Assembly: GCF_013450155.1 (NCBI RefSeq) | Contig: NZ_JACCKD010000009.1 | Span: 186,001-250,000 of the forward strand | DNA length: 64,000 bases | Origin: Haloechinothrix aidingensis | Lineage (GTDB): Bacteria > Actinomycetota > Actinomycetes > Mycobacteriales > Pseudonocardiaceae | Direction: 5' to 3' | Part shown: one piece after another, positions 10,011-18,901 of the stretch | Layout: each line of letters starts with the position of its first letter | How positions within the stretch are numbered: position 1 is the first letter of the stretch | The notes under the pieces: model-generated | The model's database searches: none | What the model was told of the DNA's origin: nothing | What the model saw: the letters and a program-made list of their open reading frames with translations, nothing else | Program-made: the position numbers and the translations under genes

Positions 10011-11705
10011 ATGGGGCGACATGCTTCCTCGTCCGAGCGATCCCGCGGCTCGATCGTGCTGCTGAGCACGTTGCTGGTACTCGCCATCGCGGGCTGGCTC
10101 TCCTTCGACTTCCTCGCCGACCAGCTACGTGCCTCCGGGTGTGACTCCGGGTTGTCGATCAATGTGACAGCTGCCCCCGACGTCGCCGGGGTGATCGAGA
10201 AAGCGGCCACACAGGCTTCCGAAGCCGAAGGGGAAGGCTGCTACCACGTCAACGTCACCGGGCGTGACTCGGAGAGCACGGCCGAGTCGCTCGTGCTCTC
10301 CGATGGCGGCGAACCGCCCGACGTGTGGATCCCGGAATCGACGATGTGGCTGCAACACGCCCAGAACAAGGGGGCATGGGACGTGCCGGTCTCCGGCACG
10401 TCGATCGCGAGCACCCCGGTCGTGCTCGCGGTCACCGACGACACCGCGGGGTCGCTCGGCTGGCCGGACGAGACGCCGTCCTGGTCACAAGTGATCGACG
10501 CGGACGAGGAGAACTTCGACATCGGCTTCACCGATCCGGTCCGTGACCCGGCGAGCCTGTCCGCGCTCATCGGCATCAAGAATCTCGCAGAGTCGCGTTC
10601 GGACCCGGGGCGTGCGTATACCTCACTGCTGCGCAGGCTCTCACCCAATACGGTGCAAGACCCGGCCGAGCTGTTCGGCAAGGTCCCGGGCCAGGGCACC
10701 ACCGACGAGACGCTCGACGCGTTCCCGACGACCGAGCTGGCCCTGCTGCGGTACAACCTGGAGGCGAGGACGGCCAACCTCGTCGCGAGTTACCCGGACG
10801 AGACGGTCCCCTCACTCGACTTCCCGTACACCGTACTGCCGGGGACGACCGGCCAGCACCGGACGGCCGCGAAGGACTTCCTCGACCGGCTCCGCGCGCC
10901 GGGGTTCGCGGAGAACTTCTCCGCGGCCGGACTGCGCACCCCCGAGGGCGAGGCGTTGCGTGACCGCGCACAGCTCGACCGCACGACCGCGGAGGCCGTA
11001 CCGCGGGGCACCGTCCCCCGGCCGGATGACGTGCGGCAACTGCTCAACGAGTGGGCCGGGGTCAATCTGAGCGCGCGCGTACAGGTACTGCTCGACGTGT
11101 CGGGCTCCATGGCGCAGCACGTGCCCGGCGCCGGGAAGTCCCGGATGGCGGTGACTCTCGACGCCGCAGAGACGGGCCTCAACCTGTTCAAGCCGACAAC
11201 CGAGATCGGCGTCTGGCTGTTCTCCACCAACCTCGACGGCAGCAAGCCGTACCGGGAGCTACTATCCGTGCGACCGGTCAGCGAGCACCTGTCGCGCGAC
11301 AGCGTTCAGGTGCTGCGCGGCGTCGCGAACCAGATCGGCGGCAACACCGGCCTCTACGACAGCGTGCTCGCGGCGTACCGGGACGCGACCGAGAACTGGG
11401 AGGCGGGAAGGATCAACATCGTCGTCGTGCTCACCGACGGGAAGAACGCCTACCCGGCAGGTATCACCAGGGACGAGCTGCTCGCCGAGCTGAACAAACT
11501 TGTCGACCCGCGGCGGCCGCTCCAGGTCATCGGCATCGGGATCGGACCGGATGTCGACGAGGCCGAGCTGTCCGAGATCGCCGAGGCCACGGGGGGCGAG
11601 GCCTATACGACGGAGGACCCCGCGAAGATCAACGAGGTGTTCCACGCGGCGCTGTCCGAGCTCCTGTGCCAGCCGCCCGCGTGCAAGCCGGATGCCGGGC
11701 GCTGA
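10011..11705 (+). CDS. Membrane-anchored substrate-binding and VWA domain protein (paralogue 2)
   Basis: A 564-residue protein with the same plan as the gene at 422-2140. It has a basic N-terminus, one membrane segment (about residues 13-33) and a binding-protein-like region with VWIPESTMWLQ and TSIASTPVVLAVTD. The C-terminal VWA domain has an intact D362-x-S-x-S site (LDVSGSM) and a VLTDGKN motif. I chose ATG 10011 because GAAGGAGGG lies just upstream; a GTG at 9945 in the same frame lacks one. The gene is followed only seven bases later by a membrane glycosyltransferase-like gene, tying this copy to the envelope locus. Ligand and partners are unknown. Confidence 0.87.
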   Translation: MGRHASSSERSRGSIVLLSTLLVLAIAGWLSFDFLADQLRASGCDSGLSINVTAAPDVAGVIEKAATQASEAEGEGCYHVNVTGRDSESTAESLVLSDGGEPPDVWIPESTMWLQHAQNKGAWDVPVSGTSIASTPVVLAVTDDTAGSLGWPDETPSWSQVIDADEENFDIGFTDPVRDPASLSALIGIKNLAESRSDPGRAYTSLLRRLSPNTVQDPAELFGKVPGQGTTDETLDAFPTTELALLRYNLEARTANLVASYPDETVPSLDFPYTVLPGTTGQHRTAAKDFLDRLRAPGFAENFSAAGLRTPEGEALRDRAQLDRTTAEAVPRGTVPRPDDVRQLLNEWAGVNLSARVQVLLDVSGSMAQHVPGAGKSRMAVTLDAAETGLNLFKPTTEIGVWLFSTNLDGSKPYRELLSVRPVSEHLSRDSVQVLRGVANQIGGNTGLYDSVLAAYRDATENWEAGRINIVVVLTDGKNAYPAGITRDELLAELNKLVDPRRPLQVIGIGIGPDVDEAELSEIAEATGGEAYTTEDPAKINEVFHAALSELLCQPPACKPDAGR

Positions 11706-11712
11706 CGGCGGC

Positions 11713-13482
11713 ATGACCGTACGGACCCCACCCGGACTGCTGGTCGCCGCGCTGCTCGCGGGCGCCGTACCGCTGGGCATCCACGCGTGGTTCGCGGTGC
11801 ACGGCTACTTCGCCCACGACGACTTCCTGATCACCTACCGGGCAGCCAGCCAGGCCTTCGGGGTCGAGTACCTGTTCGGGGAGTACAACGACCATGTCGC
11901 GCCCGGGGTGTTCGCAGTGGCATGGGCGGTCACCGCACTCGCGCCCCTGAACTTCGCGGTTGCGGTACTGCCGCTGCTGCTGGTCCAGGCGGCGACGACA
12001 GTCGTGCTGTGGATGCTGCTCGTGCGCAGCTTCGGTGCGCGGTGGGCGATCATCGTACCGTTCGTCGTGTTCACCTGCTCACCGGTGATCCTGACGCCGA
12101 CGTTGTGGTGGGCCTACGGTGTCCAGCTGCTGCCCACGCTGCTTGCCACGGTCTGCGCGCTGTTCGCGCACGTCGGGTACCTGCGTGACGGGCGAGCAGC
12201 AGGCGCCATCGCGGGTCTGCTGTGGACCGTCGTGGGATTCGCGTTCTACGAGAAGGCCGCGCTGATCCCGTTGCTGCTGCTGGGGGTGACCGCGCTTTTC
12301 GCACCGCGCGGGACGCACGCTCCGCTGTCCCGGGCCATCGGTACCCACCGGCGGCTGTGGCTCGCGTACGGAGCGGTACTGGCCTGCTACGCAGGGGTGT
12401 ACTTCACCGCGACGTCCGGGCCCGCCGCTTCCGACATCCCGCTGTCCACTGTGCCCGAGCTCGCGAAGCGTATGCTCGTCGACGTCCTGCTCGTGCCGTC
12501 GTTCGGCCTGCCGGTCGAGAGCGTGTCGGGCGAAGGCGTACCGCAGCTCGCCACGCCGCCCGTCGCGTTCCAGGTACCGGCCGTGCTGCTGGGCGCGGCC
12601 ATCGTCGCGGCGGGCCTGGTCGCCGGGCGGCGTCGCGCGGCACGTGCCTGGGCACTGCTCGGCGCGTTCCTGATGATCGACATCGCTCTCGTTGCCGTGA
12701 CCCGGTTACCGATGATCGGGCCGGTGATCGGCACGGACCTGCGCTACATCGCCGACGCCGTACTGGTGATGGTGCTGTGCGCCGCGTTCGCCTTCCTGAC
12801 GCCGCGCGACACGCGCGTCGAGGCTCCCCCGCCGCGGCAGTCCCGGCGGGCAGTGCCCGCGCTCGCCACCGCGGCCGTGGTTCTGGTCGCGATCGGGACG
12901 ACGGTGAGCGCGGCACGGCTGGCACCGGGCATGCAGTTCCCGACGTCCCGCGACTTCGTGACGACGGCGCGTGCCGCCGTGAGTGAACGACCCGGCATCG
13001 TGCTCTACGACGGCCCGGTCCCCGAGGAGGTCATGGTGGGCTGGTTCGGCACGGAGGGCACGGCCTCCCGCGTGCTCGGCCAGCTGCCCGACCCACCCCG
13101 GTTCGATGTGCCGGCCGAGGAGATGTACCTGCTGGACTCCGGGGGCCGTCCGCGCCGGGTCACGGAGCTCGCCCACCCGGTCCGGAGCCGTCCGGGGCCC
13201 GCGGAAGGCTGCGGCTACGCGGTCGGCGACGACCGGGCATCGATCCCGCTCGAGGCCCCCGTCGCAGGCAGGAACCTGCTGCGCGTGCACTACTTCACCA
13301 GTACAGGAGGTGCCGCGACCGTCACCGCGGGCGGCTCGACGGTCGATGTCGAGCTCGACAGCGGCCTGCACGTGCTGCACGTGGTCACCGGCGGTGCCTA
13401 CGACAGCATCGAGATCGCGCGCACCGGCACCGCCGAGGTGGTGTGCGTCGACCATGTCGCCGTCGGGACACCGGTGGTGTGA
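11713..13482 (+). CDS. GT-C-like polytopic membrane protein, possible glycosyltransferase
   Basis: A 589-residue protein with about 10-11 hydrophobic segments in the first ~400 residues and a soluble C-terminal part of ~180 residues. The first external loop contains HDDF (Asp36-Asp37), placed like the acidic pair of GT-C enzymes that use polyprenyl-phosphate sugars. ATG 11713 follows the SBP-VWA stop by seven bases. The stop is directly followed by the GTG of aftD, so the three genes are probably one transcript. The C-terminal part looks beta-rich and carbohydrate-binding-like. No specific sugar can be assigned, and the enzyme activity is inferred from topology and context. Confidence 0.65.
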   Translation: MTVRTPPGLLVAALLAGAVPLGIHAWFAVHGYFAHDDFLITYRAASQAFGVEYLFGEYNDHVAPGVFAVAWAVTALAPLNFAVAVLPLLLVQAATTVVLWMLLVRSFGARWAIIVPFVVFTCSPVILTPTLWWAYGVQLLPTLLATVCALFAHVGYLRDGRAAGAIAGLLWTVVGFAFYEKAALIPLLLLGVTALFAPRGTHAPLSRAIGTHRRLWLAYGAVLACYAGVYFTATSGPAASDIPLSTVPELAKRMLVDVLLVPSFGLPVESVSGEGVPQLATPPVAFQVPAVLLGAAIVAAGLVAGRRRAARAWALLGAFLMIDIALVAVTRLPMIGPVIGTDLRYIADAVLVMVLCAAFAFLTPRDTRVEAPPPRQSRRAVPALATAAVVLVAIGTTVSAARLAPGMQFPTSRDFVTTARAAVSERPGIVLYDGPVPEEVMVGWFGTEGTASRVLGQLPDPPRFDVPAEEMYLLDSGGRPRRVTELAHPVRSRPGPAEGCGYAVGDDRASIPLEAPVAGRNLLRVHYFTSTGGAATVTAGGSTVDVELDSGLHVLHVVTGGAYDSIEIARTGTAEVVCVDHVAVGTPVV

Positions 13483-16400
13483 GTGCGGAACCTGTGGCGA
13501 AACCGCGCGGTCTGGGTCATGGTGGCGCTGACCCTGGTCTCGTTCCTGCAGCTGCCTGGCAAGACCACCTTCGACACCAAGCTCGACCTCGTCGTGGACC
13601 CGGTCTCGTTCCTCGACCGCGCCCTGCACCTGTGGAACCCGGATGCCTCCGGCGGGGAGCTGCAGAACCAGGCGTACGGCTACCTGTTCCCGATGGGCCC
13701 GTTCTTCGCCGCGGGCGACGTGCTCGGGGTGCCTCCCTGGATCGTGCAGCGCCTCTGGGCCGCGCTGCTGCTGTGCCTCGCCTTCCGCGGCGCGCTCGCG
13801 CTCGCGCGCGCGTTGCGGATCGGGTCCGAGCCCGCCCGCTATGCGGGCGCGCTCGGCTACGCCCTCGCTCCCCGGATGCTGACGGAGATCGGGCCGCTCT
13901 CCGCCGAGATGATGCCTGCCGCGATGCTGCCGTGGGTGGTGCTGCCACTGGTCAACGTCGACCGGATCGGCTCCCCGCGGCGCGCTGCCTGCCTGTCGGC
14001 CCTCGCCGTGCTGGGTATGGGTGGCATCAACGGCGCGATGGTGATCATGTCGCTGGTGTTGCCCGGGATATGGCTGCTCACCCGCGCGTGGACCCGCGAG
14101 CACGTGCGGCTGGTTGCCTGGTGGTTCGGTGCCGTGACACTGGCCGTGCTGTGGTGGTTCCTGCCGCTGACGCTACTCGGCGAGTACAGCCTGCCGTTCG
14201 TCGACTACGTGGAGTCCGCGGCCAACACGACCGCCCCCGCCTCGTTGTTCCAGGTGTTGCGCGGCACCAACCAGTGGGTTGCCTATGTCGTGGAGGGCAA
14301 GGCGTGGTGGCCGTCCGGGTTCATGCTCGTGGACAACCCTGCGTTGATGCTGGCTACCGGCCTGCTGGCGGCGGTCGCGCTGCTCGGCCTGGTGCGAGCG
14401 GGGCTGCCGGAACGCCGGTTCCTGGCGCTCGGCGTGCTGGCCTGCGTGACGCTGCTGGCTATCGGGCACGTCGGCGCGCTGGACAGCCCGCTGTCCGGGA
14501 CGGTTCGTGACCTCCTCGACGGGCCACTCGCCCCGCTGCGCAACGTGCACAAGTTCGAGCCAGGCCTGCGCCTTGCCCTGATGCTGGCATTCACGCACGC
14601 CCTCACCGGAGTCGTCCCCGGCCTGGCGCGGTGGATACCCGCGGTGTGGGAGAACCGGCTACGCCTGGCCACCGGGTTCGTGCTGGTCGGCGCGGTGGCG
14701 ACCCCGGCATTGCTCGGCACACTGCGACCGGGTCCCGGCTGGGACGCCGTACCCGGGTACTGGAGCTCTGCCATGGACTGGGTCGGCGAGCACAGCGCAG
14801 GCGGTCGCACGATGCTGCTGCCCGGCACCGGATTCGGCGAGTACACCTGGGGAAAGACCGTCGACGAGCCCGCGCAGCCACTGGCGTCCTCACCGTGGGC
14901 CCTGCGGAGCCAGATCCCTCTCGGTTCCGAGGGCAACATCAGGTTGATGGACGCGGTCGAGAACGCGCTCGCGAACGGCCGCGGTAACCCGGGGCTCGCC
15001 GACTTCCTCGCCAGGTCGGGGCACCGCTTCCTGATGCTGCGCAACGACATCGACCGGGAGGCCACCTCCGCACCGCCCGTGACGGCACTGCACGCGTCGC
15101 TGGCACGCTCGCCGGGCATCGAGCGCGTGGCGGGCTTCGGTCCCGAGATCAGTCCCGGCGAGCAACCGGGGGCCAGCGGGATCGATGTGGGTGCGCCCGC
15201 GATGCGCGCGATCGAGGTCTACGAGGTGCAACGGCCGGTACGGTCCGCTACCGCGGTCGAGAAATCCGATATCGCGAAGGTCAGCGGCGGGCCGGAGACC
15301 CTGCTGCAGCTGCTCGACTCCGGCCTGCTGAGCCGGGCCGAACCCGCGGTCCTGACCGGGGACACCGAGAACCTGGAGACCTCGCGCTGGCTGGCGACCG
15401 ACGGCCTGCGGCACCGGGAACGCAACGTCGGCAGGGTCAGGAACAACCTCAGCCAGACCATGACCGTGGACGAGCAACCACGCCAGGACCGGCCCAGCAT
15501 GGACATACTGCCGTTCGAGGGGCTGCGCCACAAGACGCTCGCCGTCTACCGCGGCATCCGCGGTGTCCGGGCATCGTCGGCCGCGGGCTACGCGGACGCC
15601 GTGCACGCGTCCGACCCCTCGTCGCAGCCGTACGCCGCCATCGACGGCGACCCGGTAACGGCCTGGCAGTCGTCGTCCCTGCACGGACCGCAGGGCGAGT
15701 GGCTCGAGGTGCAGCTCGACACGCCACGGGAGGTTTCGGAGGTCACCCTGCGGATGCTCGACGACCGCAGGGTCGGCTGGCCGGTGACGCACGTCCGGAT
15801 CACCACGGACGCGGGTTCGGTGGTCCGTGAGATCGCAAGCGGGTCCGAGCCGCAACAGTTCTCCGTCGCGGAGGGCATCACCGGCAGCGTCCGGGTGACC
15901 GTGCTCGATGTCGCGTCGAGCAGGCAGACAGGAGAGGCCGGCATCGCCGAACTGTCGATCCCGGGAGTGACGCCGCAGCGCGCCCTACGGGTACCCGGCG
16001 ACGTCGACCCGGGGGACGGGCGGCAGCCGAGCTTCTCGTTCAGCCGGGGACCGCTGCCGCGCTACGCCTGCATCACCGAGGCAGGCACGCAGCGATGCGA
16101 CGCCTTGCTCACCCGGTTCGGCGAGGACCCCGGCGGTATCCACAGGCTGTTCCGCACAGGGGCCGGTGAGACGTTCCTCATCGGGGGAACGGCACTGCCA
16201 GCGGTGAGCGGCAGCCACCCGGTCCAGGTCGACGGCATCGAGGTGGCGGCATCGACCGTCCTCGCGGGGGACCCCGCGGCAGCCGCTCTGTCCGCGATCG
16301 ACGGTGACGGGACGACGACATGGATCGCCGATCCGACCGACCGGCGCCCGACCCTCCGGCTGCGGTGGCCGGACAGCCGCACGCTGAGCGAGCTGCGGCT

Positions 16401-17553
16401 GGCGACCGACCCGGCGTCCGGTGCGTCACAGCCCACCGAGGTGGAACTGCGCACGCCGTCCACGACCAGAACCGTCCCCCTCGACGAGTCGGGCAGGGCC
16501 GATATCGACATGGAGACCGACCAGCTCGATATCGAGATCACCGACGTCGCGCGGCACGGGGGCGAGCAGCCGGACGGCCAGCAACCGACGTCCGGCCCGG
16601 CGGGGGTCACCAGCCTGGAGCTGCCGGGGGCGGATGAGCCGGTCGAGCCGATCGAACCGGATACCCGGTTCACCATCCCGTGCGGGTCGGGCCCGACCGT
16701 GACCATCGACGGTCTCGACTACGCGACATCGGTGTCCGGCACGGTCGCGGACGTCAACCAGCACCGCCCGCTCGAGCTCGGTACCTGTTCCGATACCGAA
16801 GGTGGCGTGGACCTCCCACCGGGCGCGCACGAGGTGCGTACCGGGGGATCCGACACGTTCGTGGTGCAGGACCTGTGGCTGCGCCCGTCCGAGGCGCCGC
16901 GCGACGGCGTGCGGTCGCGAGAGGTCAGTGTGGAGGAATGGGGCGTGGCGAACCGGCGGCTGCACGTCGCCGCAGGCGACTCCGCTGTACTGACGGTCCC
17001 GGAGAACGCCAACGAGGGATGGGTGGCTACGGCGGGGGGCCAGCGGCTGGAACCGGTTCGTGTCGACGGATGGCAGCAGGGATGGCAGCTCCCCGAAGGC
17101 GAGGCGGCCACGGTGGAGCTCGAGTTCGCCCCGGATACCGAGTACCGGCGTGGGTTGCTGGCCGGAGCGGTCGCCGTCGCTGTGCTGATCGTGCTCACGG
17201 CGCTGCCCGTACGGCGCGAGCCCACGATCAACGCGGCGCGGGGCGGCAGCCGGTGGGTCCCGATCGCGCTGGCGGCACTGCTCGTCGTGCTCGGCGGGAT
17301 GCCGGCGGTCGTGGCGCTGCTGGCATGCCTGTTGGCGCGGACACTGTGGACCCCGTCGCCGAAGGTAATCGTCGCCGCAGGGGCATCGACGGCGCTCGCC
17401 ACAGCCGTCGCAGGCCGCTTGCTCGGGCACGGGCAGGAGTGGGCCTACGGCTGGCTGGCGCAGTCGGCGCTGCTTGTCACCCTCGCGGCGGTCGTCGCGG
17501 CATTCATCGACTGGTTCCTGCCGACCGGGCCGGACGGCGCGGCCGACACCTAG
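13483..17553 (+). CDS. aftD: Alpha-(1->3)-arabinofuranosyltransferase AftD-like (DUF3367)
   Basis: A 1356-residue multidomain membrane enzyme. The N-terminal ~450 residues are a GT-C membrane region beginning near KTTFDTKLDLVVDP with the family pattern GYLFPMGPFF. The middle is extracytoplasmic and includes discoidin-like (F5/8 type C) carbohydrate-binding modules, for example around residues 695-830 (AIDGDPVTAWQSS) and again near AIDGDGTTTWIAD. At least three membrane segments close the C-terminus. M. tuberculosis AftD is of similar length and builds branched arabinan in arabinogalactan and lipoarabinomannan from decaprenyl-phosphoarabinose. GTG 13483 abuts the preceding stop. The stop codon shares CTAG with the converging flippase gene. 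Confidence 0.92.
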   Translation: MRNLWRNRAVWVMVALTLVSFLQLPGKTTFDTKLDLVVDPVSFLDRALHLWNPDASGGELQNQAYGYLFPMGPFFAAGDVLGVPPWIVQRLWAALLLCLAFRGALALARALRIGSEPARYAGALGYALAPRMLTEIGPLSAEMMPAAMLPWVVLPLVNVDRIGSPRRAACLSALAVLGMGGINGAMVIMSLVLPGIWLLTRAWTREHVRLVAWWFGAVTLAVLWWFLPLTLLGEYSLPFVDYVESAANTTAPASLFQVLRGTNQWVAYVVEGKAWWPSGFMLVDNPALMLATGLLAAVALLGLVRAGLPERRFLALGVLACVTLLAIGHVGALDSPLSGTVRDLLDGPLAPLRNVHKFEPGLRLALMLAFTHALTGVVPGLARWIPAVWENRLRLATGFVLVGAVATPALLGTLRPGPGWDAVPGYWSSAMDWVGEHSAGGRTMLLPGTGFGEYTWGKTVDEPAQPLASSPWALRSQIPLGSEGNIRLMDAVENALANGRGNPGLADFLARSGHRFLMLRNDIDREATSAPPVTALHASLARSPGIERVAGFGPEISPGEQPGASGIDVGAPAMRAIEVYEVQRPVRSATAVEKSDIAKVSGGPETLLQLLDSGLLSRAEPAVLTGDTENLETSRWLATDGLRHRERNVGRVRNNLSQTMTVDEQPRQDRPSMDILPFEGLRHKTLAVYRGIRGVRASSAAGYADAVHASDPSSQPYAAIDGDPVTAWQSSSLHGPQGEWLEVQLDTPREVSEVTLRMLDDRRVGWPVTHVRITTDAGSVVREIASGSEPQQFSVAEGITGSVRVTVLDVASSRQTGEAGIAELSIPGVTPQRALRVPGDVDPGDGRQPSFSFSRGPLPRYACITEAGTQRCDALLTRFGEDPGGIHRLFRTGAGETFLIGGTALPAVSGSHPVQVDGIEVAASTVLAGDPAAAALSAIDGDGTTTWIADPTDRRPTLRLRWPDSRTLSELRLATDPASGASQPTEVELRTPSTTRTVPLDESGRADIDMETDQLDIEITDVARHGGEQPDGQQPTSGPAGVTSLELPGADEPVEPIEPDTRFTIPCGSGPTVTIDGLDYATSVSGTVADVNQHRPLELGTCSDTEGGVDLPPGAHEVRTGGSDTFVVQDLWLRPSEAPRDGVRSREVSVEEWGVANRRLHVAAGDSAVLTVPENANEGWVATAGGQRLEPVRVDGWQQGWQLPEGEAATVELEFAPDTEYRRGLLAGAVAVAVLIVLTALPVRREPTINAARGGSRWVPIALAALLVVLGGMPAVVALLACLLARTLWTPSPKVIVAAGASTALATAVAGRLLGHGQEWAYGWLAQSALLVTLAAVVAAFIDWFLPTGPDGAADT

Positions 17554-18827
17554 CTGCGGTGTCTGGTCCGTTGCCGCGCGGTGCCGCGCGCAGCGCGGGC
17601 GAGCCGGAGCTCGATGAGGGCGCTTGCGCCGACCAGCGCCGCCGTGGTGAGCACGGCCGCGGAGACGATCTCGAGCAGCGTCCCGTGCAGCCAGAATCCC
17701 ACAACGGAGACCTCCGCGAGCACCGCGATCCATACCAGCAGCGTCGAGCGGCGGTCACCGCTGGCGATACGCGAGTAGAGCAGGATCTGCACGAGCGACA
17801 GCAGCGACCCCACCAGCGCGAATGCCCAGATCGGGATCCCGCCGTCGGCGTAGCCCTGTCCGCCGAGCAGCCCCACGATGGTGGGTCCGAACAGTACGGA
17901 GCCCAGCAACACCATCCCGTTGATCGCCGCACACAGCCCCAGGGCGATCGGGATCACCCGGCGCCGCTGCTCGGCGTCGGCCAGTTTCGGCAGTGCTACC
18001 ACCGCGATGGCGTAGGGCAACCAGTACGCCAGCCGCGTCATCACCCAGCCGACGGCATACTCGCCGCTGCCGGCCTCGGACAGGTGGTGGCGGGCGAGCA
18101 TCAGGTCGAGGTTGACGAGCAGCACCAGACCGAGCAGCGCCTGCGCGGTGTGGAAGACCTCGCCGAGATCGCTCCTGTCGTGCCTGGCAGGCAGCGGTCG
18201 CCCGCACATCAGCCACCCGGTCAGCACGACGAGGAGGGTTCCGACCACCATCATCGCCAGCGCTCCGGCGGGTGTGCGGAACAGCAGCAGCCCGATCAGC
18301 GCCGAGCCGGTGCGGCCGAGGCCGTCGATCGCGATCAGGCGCGCCAGGGCGCCGAACCGCTGCGAGCCCTGCAGGATGCCGAGGAAGAGCCCGTTGCATG
18401 TGATCAGCGCGAGCGCGAACGCGACGCACAGCGTCGGCCACGGTGAACCGAAATGCAACAACGTCACCAGCACCGGTGTCGCCAGCACGACGACACCGGT
18501 GACGACCGCCGCGGTGGTGAGGGCGAGCGAGACCAGCGGGCCCGTGTCGGAGCGGTCCAGCCCTCCGGCGGCTTGCCGCTCGGCGCGCAGCGCGGCCACC
18601 CGCAACGCCGCCACGGTCTGCACGCCGAGCGCGGCCACCGCACCCACGACCACGATCGCGAGCAGCGCCCCGAACTCGCCCCACTCGGGCGGCGTGAGCA
18701 ACCGGGGCGCGATGACGTTGAGCAGGTAGGCGCCGAGGTTGCTGATCCCGAAGGCGATCGCGACGATCACGGTGTCGAGCTGGGCACTCCTGCCCGAGCC
18801 ACGAGTCGCCGCATCAGCTCGCGTCAT
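17550..18827 (-). CDS. Polysaccharide/lipid-linked oligosaccharide flippase-like membrane protein
   Basis: A 425-residue protein with about 12 evenly spaced hydrophobic segments, beginning after a short polar N-terminus. The layout and the early segment (SNLGAYLLNVIAPRLLTPPEWG) resemble Wzx/MATE-type polysaccharide exporters, where new leaflet-crossing flippases carry polyprenyl-linked glycans. ATG 18827 is chosen over an upstream reading with poor codon use. It converges on aftD, sharing the palindromic stop CTAG, and diverges from the membrane gene at 18902. Its position in the arabinan locus suggests it moves an envelope glycan precursor; the cargo is unknown. Confidence 0.75.
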   Translation of the reverse strand: MTRADAATRGSGRSAQLDTVIVAIAFGISNLGAYLLNVIAPRLLTPPEWGEFGALLAIVVVGAVAALGVQTVAALRVAALRAERQAAGGLDRSDTGPLVSLALTTAAVVTGVVVLATPVLVTLLHFGSPWPTLCVAFALALITCNGLFLGILQGSQRFGALARLIAIDGLGRTGSALIGLLLFRTPAGALAMMVVGTLLVVLTGWLMCGRPLPARHDRSDLGEVFHTAQALLGLVLLVNLDLMLARHHLSEAGSGEYAVGWVMTRLAYWLPYAIAVVALPKLADAEQRRRVIPIALGLCAAINGMVLLGSVLFGPTIVGLLGGQGYADGGIPIWAFALVGSLLSLVQILLYSRIASGDRRSTLLVWIAVLAEVSVVGFWLHGTLLEIVSAAVLTTAALVGASALIELRLARAARGTARQRTRHRS

Positions 18828-18901
18828 GGGGATGGACCTCGGTTGTATATCGGAGGTAGTCCCGTGAAACTGTAATCGCGACACCGACGGAGGCAAGCCA
18901 C

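Noticed and set aside
12706-14103. A 465-codon minus-strand frame opposite the GT-C gene and aftD
   Set aside because: Composition is Gln/His/Arg-rich with no fold features, and the plus-strand genes here have clear domains and proper codon bias.
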